NCBI GenBank assembly: GCA_017477425.1
Contig: JAFUVT010000033.1
Coordinates: 62,001 to 126,000 of the forward strand
Length of the DNA stretch: 64,000 nucleotides
Source of the DNA: Bacteroidales bacterium
Lineage (GTDB): Bacteria > Bacteroidota > Bacteroidia > Bacteroidales > F082
Direction of reading: 5' to 3'
This document shows, piece after piece, positions 1-6,486 of the stretch (position 1 is the stretch's first letter; each line of letters opens with the position of its first letter). A model generated the notes under the pieces. It saw nothing but the letters and a program-made list of their open reading frames with translations. It did not search any database and was not told the origin of the DNA. The position numbers and the translations under genes were made by a program.

Positions 1-210
1 CTCGCCCAGCAGTTGTATGTCGCCAATTCCACTTGGAATGCCGTGGTGAATGCCAAGGAAGAACTTGTCAATCAAATCAATACGACTTTTGGACAACTGA
101 AAGACTAGGAAGACGTCTCCATTATTGCCCAAAGTCTCGTCGCCTTGCCCAATCCCATGGTGGAGCAGGCGGTCGCGGTCTTGAAGCGCGATTTTGAGCG
201 ACTGTTATAG
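1..210 (+). pseudogene. Broken 3' copy of the DUF7935-like gene
   Basis: The reading frame runs in from the left edge and matches the last 69 codons of the intact gene that ends at 2722. By hand alignment there are about 19 mismatches in 210 bases. An in-frame TAG at 106-108 interrupts it (reading K-D-stop where the intact copy has K-E-E), and the family stop is at 208-210. It is therefore a decayed duplicate, or the 3' end of a decayed gene whose 5' part lies outside the window. Most other mismatches are at third codon positions, so it was under coding selection until recently. Confidence 0.8.
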
Positions 211-221
211 GACACAAGACT

Positions 222-265
222 TCGGGACGCGAGACATGGTGCTGTCCCGTAGTTTCGTGTCCCGC
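222..265. repeat. Imperfect inverted repeat after the broken copy
   Basis: The arms at 222-235 and 252-265 are imperfect reverse complements built round a GGGAC/GTCCC core. It lies just after a stop codon and may be a terminator-like or dispersed palindromic element. The T-run typical of a rho-independent terminator is missing. Confidence 0.35.
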
Positions 266-398
266 AGTTCCGACTCTTTGGAATGGCAAAGGTAGCCTTT
301 TTAGATTGGGTCTTCATAAAGTGGGGAAGAATTGAGGTTTTTTCTTTGAAGTTTAATTTGTGAAGTGAAAGAAGTCTGAATCTATACGAAACTTGAAG

Positions 399-412
399 AT
401 TTATGCGTTAAT
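399..412 (+). promoter_or_regulatory. 14-mer shared with the 2074-2087 site, upstream of the ECF sigma gene
   Basis: ATTTATGCGTTAAT lies 21 nt before the sigma factor ATG. The identical 14-mer, in the same orientation relative to its gene, lies 31 nt before the minus-strand gene that starts at 2042. Its CGTTAA core resembles ECF -10 elements, so it is a candidate autoregulated ECF promoter or operator. No common -35 element is evident. Confidence 0.5.
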
Positions 413-433
413 AGAGTAATGTAATACTTGATT

Positions 434-952
434 ATGGAAGAGTTAGAGGGCGAACATGGTTTTGTGGAAATGATAGAATATTATGAATCAATAATTTATA
501 GTATTTGTTGGAAATTTGCTATGGGTAATCCCGATTTGGCCAAGGACTTATACCAAGAAATAGTCCTTCGACTTTGGAAAGGCTACGAAAAACATCACTT
601 TGAAAACAAAGATGCTAATTGGGTGTATCGAGTTTCGATAAATACTGCAATTTCTTGTTACCGAGAGAAAAAGAGGCGTCCTCTGTTGCTTGAATTGGAT
701 TCAGCAACTGGACTTTCGATTTCACAACAAGAGGAAGATGATTCAATGCTCAGAGAGATGTACGAATTGATTGAACAGTTGTCTCCGATAGAAAAGTCAA
801 TTATTTATTTGTATTTGGATAAGAATAGTTATAAAGAGATTGGTGAGATTATAGGAATAAGTCCCACTAACGTTGGTACAAGAATTCAACGTATCAAGCA
901 AAAACTAAGGAGATTGCATGAAGAGCGAATCGGACATAAAAAAAAGGTATGA
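434..952 (+). CDS. ECF-type RNA polymerase sigma factor
   Basis: This 172-aa protein has sigma-70 region 2 near residues 15-75 (an A-K-D-L-Y-Q-E stretch followed by L-W-K) and region 4 near 110-165, with the helix-turn-helix S-Y-K-E-I-G-E-I-I-G-I-S. Length and architecture fit an extracytoplasmic-function sigma factor that directs RNA polymerase to a small regulon. The ATG at 434 was preferred to a TTG two codons earlier. No classical FecR-type anti-sigma gene lies next to it; the convergent genes downstream encode a lipoprotein and a membrane-anchored protein of unknown role. A shared 14-mer upstream suggests that it controls itself and the 238-aa gene. The region is AT-rich compared with the lpx genes, which hints at acquisition. 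Confidence 0.88.
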   Translation: MEELEGEHGFVEMIEYYESIIYSICWKFAMGNPDLAKDLYQEIVLRLWKGYEKHHFENKDANWVYRVSINTAISCYREKKRRPLLLELDSATGLSISQQEEDDSMLREMYELIEQLSPIEKSIIYLYLDKNSYKEIGEIIGISPTNVGTRIQRIKQKLRRLHEERIGHKKKV

Positions 953-969
953 TCATAAAACATCATACC
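946..969. terminator. Bidirectional terminator between convergent genes
   Basis: A perfect 8-bp stem (946-953 with 962-969) closes an 8-nt loop and overlaps the sigma gene's stop codon. A run of A's precedes it on the plus strand, so the minus-strand transcript of the lipoprotein gene ends in a good T-run. Termination of the plus-strand transcript looks weaker. Confidence 0.65.
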
Positions 970-985
970 CTTATTCTTTGGAATT

Positions 986-1303
986 TTATTCGTATTTTAC
1001 TCCAATTCCAGAAACCGACGGCCACCAAAATTTGGATGAAAACTGAATATTGATGATGGCATCGTAACCTTCATCTTCGGCTTTTCTCTCTAATTTTCTC
1101 AGCAACGTTTCTGGCGAATGAAAAATACTGCCGTCTGCTTCCAGGAAAGCGACTTCTTTGAAATGCTTGGATGGCCTTTCTGCGAAGAATAGGTCTACCT
1201 TGGTTTGGTCAGGGGTTCGCTTTTTTGCAATTTGCGTTGTGGCACAGCTTGTACAAAAAAGCAATACACATGCAAACACGAAAAATCTAATGGGGTATTT
1301 CAT
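986..1303 (-). CDS. Small lipoprotein of unknown function
   Basis: The product is 105 aa from an ATG at 1303, chosen because a lipoprotein signal begins there: K-Y near the start, a hydrophobic stretch, then a lipobox ending F-C-T-S-C at about residue 20. The mature part is soluble-looking and contains E-G-Y-D-A-I-I-N-I, a pattern also seen in small YbjQ-like or heavy-metal-binding folds; that resemblance is weak. It lies directly downstream of the 238-aa gene on the same strand, 22 nt from its stop, so the two are probably co-transcribed. It converges on the ECF sigma gene. The function is unknown. Confidence 0.6.
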   Translation of the reverse strand: MKYPIRFFVFACVLLFCTSCATTQIAKKRTPDQTKVDLFFAERPSKHFKEVAFLEADGSIFHSPETLLRKLERKAEDEGYDAIINIQFSSKFWWPSVSGIGVKYE

Positions 1304-1325
1304 GATTTTTTTCTTTTTTCTTTGA

Positions 1326-2042
1326 TTATTCACAAGCTTCAAATGTAATCATAGCTATTGCCATGACTGTATCGTATACTCGCTTTTCTTTGGAAGAACA
1401 TCTCCAAGGAGTGAGTTTGCATTTTATGATTGACCAAGTGGCTACACCGATAAGCACTGCGATGGCGATAAGTTTCCAAACTGCAATGTTTTTTTCTGCG
1501 CCGCGACTTTCAGTTTTTCTCACCTTAGCTAATTCCGCCAATTGGTTCTCCATGAACTGCAGTAGGTTTTGTTCGATGCAATCATTTGAGAGAGACTCGA
1601 TCGTCCTAGTAAGGGTTTCGCCTATTTCTTTCGCGTCAGAAGCCTTAATCTCCAGTTTTGAGAATTCTTCTTTCATTTTGTTCTGAAAAGCTTCTAACTC
1701 TGTTTGGAGAGATTGGTCAAAGGCGTTTTCAACTGATTGTGAAGATGCAAACTGTTCCAAGAATTCTTTGGACATTAAAGTCATACGTACACCTTCGTCA
1801 TTGTAGGACATCCCTTGCTTTCTGGAGTAGTTTGCAAAATCTGTGTTGACGTTTAGGGCCTCACATCTTTCCGCTTGCCTGATAAATAGTTCAGTTTGAA
1901 TGAAGTCTGAAATGGCGCTTTCGAAAGAGTCAAAGAATCTTTCATAGAAGATGTTTTCTTCGTCTGTAACTATTGCCTTTAGTTGCGCCATACTTGTTTT
2001 GAAATTGAACACGGCTTGGTGTTCTCTGCTTAATGCTTTCAT
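1326..2042 (-). CDS. Membrane-anchored protein of unknown function, 238 aa
   Basis: I do not recognise a family. Residues 1-190 are highly charged and predicted helical, with coiled-coil-like stretches around 110-165. One transmembrane segment lies near 190-207 (V-W-K-L-I-A-I-A-V-L-I-G-V-A-T-W), followed by a short basic tail of about 30 residues. This looks like a membrane-tethered protein with a large N-terminal domain. It shares an identical upstream 14-mer with the ECF sigma gene, so it may be a regulon target or act as an unorthodox anti-sigma factor. That role is inference from position and promoter only. Confidence 0.6.
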   Translation of the reverse strand: MKALSREHQAVFNFKTSMAQLKAIVTDEENIFYERFFDSFESAISDFIQTELFIRQAERCEALNVNTDFANYSRKQGMSYNDEGVRMTLMSKEFLEQFASSQSVENAFDQSLQTELEAFQNKMKEEFSKLEIKASDAKEIGETLTRTIESLSNDCIEQNLLQFMENQLAELAKVRKTESRGAEKNIAVWKLIAIAVLIGVATWSIIKCKLTPWRCSSKEKRVYDTVMAIAMITFEACE

Positions 2043-2073
2043 GATTTGTCAGTTTTTAATTGTTGTTCGTATA

Positions 2074-2087
2074 ATTAACGCATAAAT
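2074..2087 (-). promoter_or_regulatory. Second copy of the shared 14-mer
   Basis: On the minus strand this reads ATTTATGCGTTAAT, identical to 399-412, and lies 31 nt upstream of the ATG at 2042. See the 399-412 entry. Confidence 0.5.
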
Positions 2088-2176
2088 GAGTCAAAAATCA
2101 CATATTGCTATTCTTTTTTATTCGGTTGAGTTTTGTATAAAGTTTACTTAGTCGGGAATAATTCCAAAATAAACCT

Positions 2177-2184
2177 TACCTTTG
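2177..2184 (+). promoter_or_regulatory. Bacteroidota -7 promoter box
   Basis: TACCTTTG matches the TAnnTTTG -7 consensus of the Bacteroidota primary sigma factor and lies 19 nt before the ATG at 2204. A clear -33 TTTG is not seen. Confidence 0.55.
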
Positions 2185-2203
2185 CAGCCAAATATGATTG
2201 AAA

Positions 2204-2722
2204 ATGTACAACTGGATTATCATAGCCATTATGTCTGCCGGTCTCCTGCTGATGGTCGCGGCATTGGTTTTATTAGCTCGTCTCTCGAAAATGAAAGACG
2301 CCGAACTCCGCAATGGCAACAAGATGGAACTGAAGGTGCAGGCCTTGAAAATCATCATGCCGCTGAAGGTGCAGGCTTACGAGCGTTTTCTGCTCTATTT
2401 GGAGCGTGTGCAGCTGCCGCAACTGGTGAAGCGTGTCTACGTGCCTGGCATGGAAAAAGGCGCATTCCATTTGCAGCTTTTGCAAAATGTGCGTGAGGAG
2501 TTTGAGCACAACCTTGCCCAGCAGTTGTATGTCGCCAGTTCCACTTGGAATGCCGTGGTGAATGCCAAGGAAGAGCTTGTTAATCAAATCAATACGACTT
2601 TTGAACAACTGAAGGAAGAGGAAGATGTTTCCATTATCGCCCAAAGTCTGGTGGCCTTGCCCAATCCCATGGTGGAGCAGGCGGTCGCGGTCTTGAAGTG
2701 CGATTTTGAGAGGTTGCTTTAG
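2204..2722 (+). CDS. DUF7935-like membrane-anchored protein
   Basis: The protein is 172 aa. An N-terminal transmembrane segment (about residues 3-24) is followed by a soluble helical domain with the segment K-V-Q-A-Y-E-R-F-L-L-Y-L-E-R and, later, E-F-E-H-N-L-A-Q-Q-L-Y-V. This pattern is familiar from a conserved Bacteroidota family of small membrane-anchored proteins of unknown role, which I recall as DUF7935. The ATG at 2204 was chosen; a TTG at 2198 is possible. A decayed partial copy lies at 1-210, with the sigma factor module between the two copies. It may be co-transcribed with lpxD, which starts 123 nt downstream, although an inverted repeat intervenes. Confidence 0.7.
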   Translation: MYNWIIIAIMSAGLLLMVAALVLLARLSKMKDAELRNGNKMELKVQALKIIMPLKVQAYERFLLYLERVQLPQLVKRVYVPGMEKGAFHLQLLQNVREEFEHNLAQQLYVASSTWNAVVNAKEELVNQINTTFEQLKEEEDVSIIAQSLVALPNPMVEQAVAVLKCDFERLL

Positions 2723-2729
2723 TGTCGGC

Positions 2730-2791
2730 GTTTCGACAGGCTCAACGACCTTAGCTTTTACGAGAGTCAAGGCCCCTGAGCTTGTCGAAAG
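2730..2791. repeat. Imperfect inverted repeat between DUF7935 and lpxD
   Basis: The arms at 2730-2747 (GTTTCGACAGGCTCAACG) and 2774-2791 are near reverse complements. The TTTCGACAAGCTCAG-type arm is familiar from dispersed repeats in many bacterial genomes. It probably forms a hairpin in the RNA and is likely a REP-like element rather than a specific regulatory site. Confidence 0.55.
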
Positions 2792-2845
2792 GCCGCTGTA
2801 TAATAAACAAAGTTTTTCTTCGTTAGGAAATCAAACATTTTTGGA

Positions 2846-3886
2846 ATGAAATTCACCGCTACGCAAATCGCCGAACTGCTCAATGGCCGGGTGGAAGGCA
2901 ACCCCAACGCTGAGATCTGGAATGTGGCCAAAATCGAGGAAGGCGCCACGGGAATGCTCAGTTTTCTGGCCAACCCGAAATACACGCATTATATCTACGA
3001 GACTCAGTCGTCCGTCGTCATCGTGAACGAGGACTTCGAGGCCACGGCGCCCATTCAAGCTACGCTGATTCGCGTGCCGGATGCCTACGCTTCCTTTGCC
3101 AAGCTGCTGGCTTTTTACGACCAAATGACGCAAAACAAGCAGGGCGTTTCTTCGTTAGCCTTCGTGTCGAACACAGCGCAATGTGGCGAAAACCTGTATC
3201 TTGGCGAGTTTGCCTTTGTGGGCGAGAATGCCAAAATCGGGAACAATGTGAAGATCTATCCGCAGGTGTATGTCGGCGACGGTTGCATCATCGGCGACAA
3301 CACGACTTTGTATCCTGGCGTGAAACTCTATCGCAACACGGTCATCGGGAAGAACTGCATCCTTCACGCGGGCGTGGTGCTTGGCGCGGATGGCTTCGGC
3401 TTTGCGCCGCAACCCGACGGACATTACGACAAGATTCCGCAGGTGGGCAATGTGGTCATCGAGGACGATGTGGAAATCGGGGCCAATACGACCATCGACC
3501 GTTCTACAATGGGCTCGACCCGCGTCCATAAAGGCGTGAAACTTGATAATCTGATTCATTTGGCGCACAATACGGAAGTGGGCGAGAATTCCGCTCTGGC
3601 GGCTCAGGTGGGCGTGAGCGGTTCCACTCGTCTTGGCAAGAATTGCGTGGTCGGCGGACAATCAGGGTTCGTCGGGCATATCAACATCGCCGACGGTTCC
3701 AAGTTTGGCGGACAAAGTGGCATCATGGGCAGCATCAAGCAAGAGAATCAGGAGTTTATGGGCACGCCGATTCAGCCTTTGCGCCAATATTTGGTTTCCA
3801 ATGCGCGCTTCCGCCACATCGATGAAATGGCCCGCAAGCTGGAAGCCCTCGAAAAGGAAATAATTGAATTGAAAAAACAATCCTGA
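2846..3886 (+). CDS. lpxD: UDP-3-O-acylglucosamine N-acyltransferase LpxD
   Basis: LpxD catalyses the third step of lipid A synthesis, moving a hydroxyacyl chain from ACP to the 2-amino group of UDP-3-O-acyl-glucosamine in the cytoplasm. The 346-aa product has the usual layout. An N-terminal uridine-binding domain spans about 1-100 (F-L-A-N-P-K-Y motif), a left-handed beta helix of hexapeptide repeats spans about 105-315, and a charged C-terminal helix follows. The catalytic histidine lies in L-I-H-L-A-H-N near residue 235. Length is normal for the family. lpxC and lpxA follow, but a minus-strand ydcF-like gene separates lpxD from them, so this is not the contiguous lpxD-lpxC-lpxA run seen in many relatives. 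Confidence 0.96.
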   Translation: MKFTATQIAELLNGRVEGNPNAEIWNVAKIEEGATGMLSFLANPKYTHYIYETQSSVVIVNEDFEATAPIQATLIRVPDAYASFAKLLAFYDQMTQNKQGVSSLAFVSNTAQCGENLYLGEFAFVGENAKIGNNVKIYPQVYVGDGCIIGDNTTLYPGVKLYRNTVIGKNCILHAGVVLGADGFGFAPQPDGHYDKIPQVGNVVIEDDVEIGANTTIDRSTMGSTRVHKGVKLDNLIHLAHNTEVGENSALAAQVGVSGSTRLGKNCVVGGQSGFVGHINIADGSKFGGQSGIMGSIKQENQEFMGTPIQPLRQYLVSNARFRHIDEMARKLEALEKEIIELKKQS

Positions 3887-3890
3887 TTTT

Positions 3891-3918
3891 GTAGAGACGT
3901 AGCGCGCTACGTCTCTAC
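3891..3918. repeat. Perfect 28-bp palindrome, copy 1
   Basis: The sequence from GTAGAGACGTAGC to its mirror is a perfect 28-nt palindrome, 4 nt after the lpxD stop and touching the end of the convergent ydcF-like gene. A near-identical copy lies at 23885-23912. It would form a strong RNA hairpin for both converging transcripts. The type resembles REP/RAYT-associated palindromes. Confidence 0.75.
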
Positions 3919-4604
3919 TATATCCACCCCTTGATCTTGTAATATCCTAACGCTAGATATTCCCTCACGCAGGTGATTTCCAATTTCAAATAATTGAAAA
4001 AGGTGTAGCGCATTTTGACGCTCTCGACAGACGGAATCGCCTCGTTTCCGCCGAGTTTCTGTTTTTTCAGCGAAAGGTCGAAGTCGACGGTGGCTGGGTA
4101 GGCAGCCTTGCCGATGACGTGGTTGAAGCCCACTTTGTGGAGACATTTCATCGTGCGCCTGAGATGTTCAGGCGAGGTGACGACAATGATTTCTTCCTCA
4201 GCGAGTTCGGGATAATCAGCAATGAGTTCCACTGCTTGCGAGCGCGTGTTGCTTCCCGAAGTCATATAACGGATATTGTTGATGCCGCCTTGTTTGAGTA
4301 GTCGTGTCATTTCGGCTTGGCAGAGCGAGTCTTTGGGATGCACCAACAGCACGGGAATCTCAAAATGACGCGCCAAGGCTGCTGTGTGGTATAGTCGCAT
4401 GAGGTTGTCCTCGGAAGGCATTCCGGCACCACCAAACATGACAACTTGCTGAGGATGATGAAGACTCGCGTTTTTGTCGGGATTTTGTCCCAATCGGAAA
4501 TAGGCATAAAAGGGACGGGAAGTAAAAGCTAGGAGAATCATCACGGAAAATAGGATGCCGAGGATGAAAAATATGATTTTGATGGATTTTATTAAAATTC
4601 TCAT
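3918..4604 (-). CDS. YdcF/SanA-family membrane protein (DUF218)
   Basis: The product is 228 aa, with one N-terminal transmembrane segment (about 8-28) and a DUF218 domain. Visible signatures are V-V-M-F-G-G-A-G near residue 54, a G-S-N-T-R-S-Q-A motif near 118 and I-I-V-V-T-S-P-E-H-L-R-R near 140. DUF218 proteins (YdcF, SanA, ElyC) are linked to envelope integrity in other bacteria, but their biochemical activity is unsettled. The gene is on the opposite strand, between lpxD and lpxC, and its stop abuts the palindrome. Confidence 0.8.
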   Translation of the reverse strand: MRILIKSIKIIFFILGILFSVMILLAFTSRPFYAYFRLGQNPDKNASLHHPQQVVMFGGAGMPSEDNLMRLYHTAALARHFEIPVLLVHPKDSLCQAEMTRLLKQGGINNIRYMTSGSNTRSQAVELIADYPELAEEEIIVVTSPEHLRRTMKCLHKVGFNHVIGKAAYPATVDFDLSLKKQKLGGNEAIPSVESVKMRYTFFNYLKLEITCVREYLALGYYKIKGWI

Positions 4605-4660
4605 TATGAATAGGTTATGTTTTTGAGTCGTTGTAAAAGTGCGTAAAGATACGGATTTTT

Positions 4661-4691
4661 TTTGCCTTTGATAGAATATTTCCTATTTTTG
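4661..4691 (+). promoter_or_regulatory. Promoter of lpxC (-33 and -7 boxes)
   Basis: TTTG at 4661-4664, a 19-nt spacer and TATTTTTG at 4684-4691 match both Bacteroidota promoter boxes at the expected spacing. The lpxC ATG lies 39 nt downstream. This is among the best promoter matches in the window. Confidence 0.75.
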
Positions 4692-4730
4692 CGCGTTTTT
4701 TGTGGTGAAATATCCACGAATTTGATTTTT

Positions 4731-5642
4731 ATGGAGAAACAATGTACGCTCAAAAATAGAGTCAGTGTCAAAGGAGCAGGGCTCCACACCCGACAGTGCG
4801 GCACCTTAACCTTTAATCCGGCTCCCGTAAATTCAGGAATTCGTTTTCGTAGAATTGATCTTGAAAATCAGCCCATTATCGAGGCTGATGTGGATAACGT
4901 CATTGATACTGCCCGTGGTACTACCCTCGGCAAAGGTGGCGTGAAGATTTACACTGTCGAACATGTCCTGGCCTCGCTTCGTGGCATGGGCGTCGATAAC
5001 GTGCTGATTGACATTGATGTGGAAGAAACTCCCATCATGGACGGTAGTGGCAAGTATTTTGTTGAAGCCATACATCAAGCGGGCATCGTCGAACAGAACG
5101 CACCGCGCAATTATCTTGTCATCGAGGAACCTATTTCCTACAAAAACGAGGTTTTGGGCATCGAATTGAGGATTGAACCTTGTGATAGGTTTGAAATCGA
5201 TGTGAAGGTGAAGTACAACACCAAAGTGCTTGATGAGCAACATGCTTCGCTGCACGATCTCGAGGATTTTGAAAACGAAATCGCACCTTGCCGCACGTTT
5301 GTTTTCTTGCATGAGTTGGAAACCCTCATCAGCCGTAATCTCATCAAAGGCGGTGACCTTACCAATGCCATCGTGTTCGTTAATCGTAACGTATCGGCGG
5401 AGGAACTTGACCACATCGCTGCTTTCTTCAAGAAGCCGAAAGTCACGGTGAAAGAGGGCGGTATCCTCAACAATGTAGAGCTTTATTTCGACAACGAACC
5501 GGCTCGTCACAAGTTGCTTGACGTAATTGGCGACCTCACCTTGGTTGGACGTCCCATCAAGGGTAAGGTAACCGCCGTCAAGCCCGGACATTTCTCCAAC
5601 ACGGCTTTCGCACGCAAAATCAAGCACACCTTATTATATTAA
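4731..5642 (+). CDS. lpxC: UDP-3-O-acyl-GlcNAc deacetylase LpxC, stand-alone
   Basis: LpxC is the zinc deacetylase that commits UDP-3-O-acyl-GlcNAc to lipid A. The ATG at 4731 gives 303 aa; longer forms would read through the promoter. Expected catalytic residues are visible: zinc ligands H78 (T-V-E-H), H260 and D264 (H-K-L-L-D-V-I-G-D-L), and H287 (K-P-G-H). The protein ends 16 residues after H287. In most Bacteroidota, LpxC continues into a FabZ dehydratase domain of about 150 residues; here the stop is followed after 2 nt by lpxA, so there is no room for one. Transcription would start at the 4661-4691 promoter and run into lpxA. Confidence 0.95.
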   Translation: MEKQCTLKNRVSVKGAGLHTRQCGTLTFNPAPVNSGIRFRRIDLENQPIIEADVDNVIDTARGTTLGKGGVKIYTVEHVLASLRGMGVDNVLIDIDVEETPIMDGSGKYFVEAIHQAGIVEQNAPRNYLVIEEPISYKNEVLGIELRIEPCDRFEIDVKVKYNTKVLDEQHASLHDLEDFENEIAPCRTFVFLHELETLISRNLIKGGDLTNAIVFVNRNVSAEELDHIAAFFKKPKVTVKEGGILNNVELYFDNEPARHKLLDVIGDLTLVGRPIKGKVTAVKPGHFSNTAFARKIKHTLLY

Positions 5643-5644
5643 GC

Positions 5645-6436
5645 ATGAACCAGCCTTTAGCCTATATCCATCCGAATGCCCGCATCGCGGATGACGTGAA
5701 GATTGAGGCCTTTGCCTGGATTGGCGAGGATGTTGAAATCGGTTCTGGCACTTGGATTGGTCCCAATGCTACCATCATGGACGGTGCCCGCATCGGGAAA
5801 AACTGCAAGATTTTTCCTGGCGCGGTGATTTCGGCCATTCCGCAGGACCTGAAATACAAGGGTGAGACCACTTATTGCTATATTGGCGACGGCACGACGG
5901 TGCGCGAGTCGGCGACGGTCAACAAGGGTACAGCGGCTTCGGGCAAGACCGTGGTGGGCAAGGATTGCCTGCTGATGGCCTTCACCCATGTGGCGCACGA
6001 CTGCTACCTGGGCGACCATGTCATCATGGCCAATGCGGCCACGTTGGCAGGTCATATCACCGTTGACGATTGGGCTATCTTTGGCGGCTTGGCGGCAGTG
6101 AGCCAGTTCAGCCGCATTGGTGCCCACGTCATGATTTGCGGCGGCGCGTTGATTAACAAGGATATTCCGCCTTTCGTGAAGACTGGGACGGGCTATCCAG
6201 TGTGTTATGCAGGCGTCAATTCCATCGGATTGACCCGCCGTGGCTTTTCGCGCGAGCGTATCAACGCCATTCAGGATGTGTATCGTGTCATTTATAGCGT
6301 TGGGATGAACATTAGCCAGTCGGTGCAATATATCCGTGAGAATCTCCCTGTTTCCGAAGATCGCGATTTCATTCTCGATTTCATCGAAAACTCCAAAATC
6401 GGCATCATGAAGAATGCTGTGGGGAACGAAGATTAA
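5645..6436 (+). CDS. lpxA: Acyl-ACP--UDP-GlcNAc O-acyltransferase LpxA
   Basis: LpxA carries out the first step of lipid A synthesis, 3-O-acylation of UDP-GlcNAc from hydroxyacyl-ACP. The 263-aa protein has a left-handed beta helix of hexapeptide repeats over about residues 5-190, the catalytic histidine in H-V-A-H-D near residue 118, and the helical C-terminal domain typical of LpxA (N-S-I-G-L-T-R-R-G-F near 200). It begins 2 nt after the lpxC stop, so the two are translationally linked. A strong hairpin terminator follows. Confidence 0.96.
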   Translation: MNQPLAYIHPNARIADDVKIEAFAWIGEDVEIGSGTWIGPNATIMDGARIGKNCKIFPGAVISAIPQDLKYKGETTYCYIGDGTTVRESATVNKGTAASGKTVVGKDCLLMAFTHVAHDCYLGDHVIMANAATLAGHITVDDWAIFGGLAAVSQFSRIGAHVMICGGALINKDIPPFVKTGTGYPVCYAGVNSIGLTRRGFSRERINAIQDVYRVIYSVGMNISQSVQYIRENLPVSEDRDFILDFIENSKIGIMKNAVGNED

Positions 6437-6453
6437 GATTCATAAATCATCAA

Positions 6454-6486
6454 AAAAAACGCTACCGAATAGGGTAGCGTTTTTTA
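6454..6486. terminator. Bidirectional terminator between lpxA and recN
   Basis: A stem of A-run plus ACGCTACC pairs with GGTAGCGT plus T-run round a short loop. It has an A-run upstream and a T-run downstream, so it serves both the plus-strand lpxC-lpxA transcript and the minus-strand recN transcript. The recN stop codon lies in the T-run. Confidence 0.85.

Noticed and set aside
1363..1849. Plus-strand open frames opposite the 238-aa gene
   Set aside because: The minus-strand frame is longer, has a plausible membrane segment and a promoter motif; the plus-strand frames have atypical composition and no recognisable features.
3155..3661. Long minus-strand open frame inside lpxD, and similar antisense frames in lpxC, lpxA, porX and wecB
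   Set aside because: These are low-complexity frames rich in His, Arg and Asp that mirror the codon usage of the GC-rich gene on the other strand, and no domain is recognisable.
4731..6436. A frameshifted FabZ domain after lpxC
   Set aside because: Only 2 nt separate the lpxC stop from the lpxA start and LpxA is complete from its first residues, so no FabZ remnant exists here.
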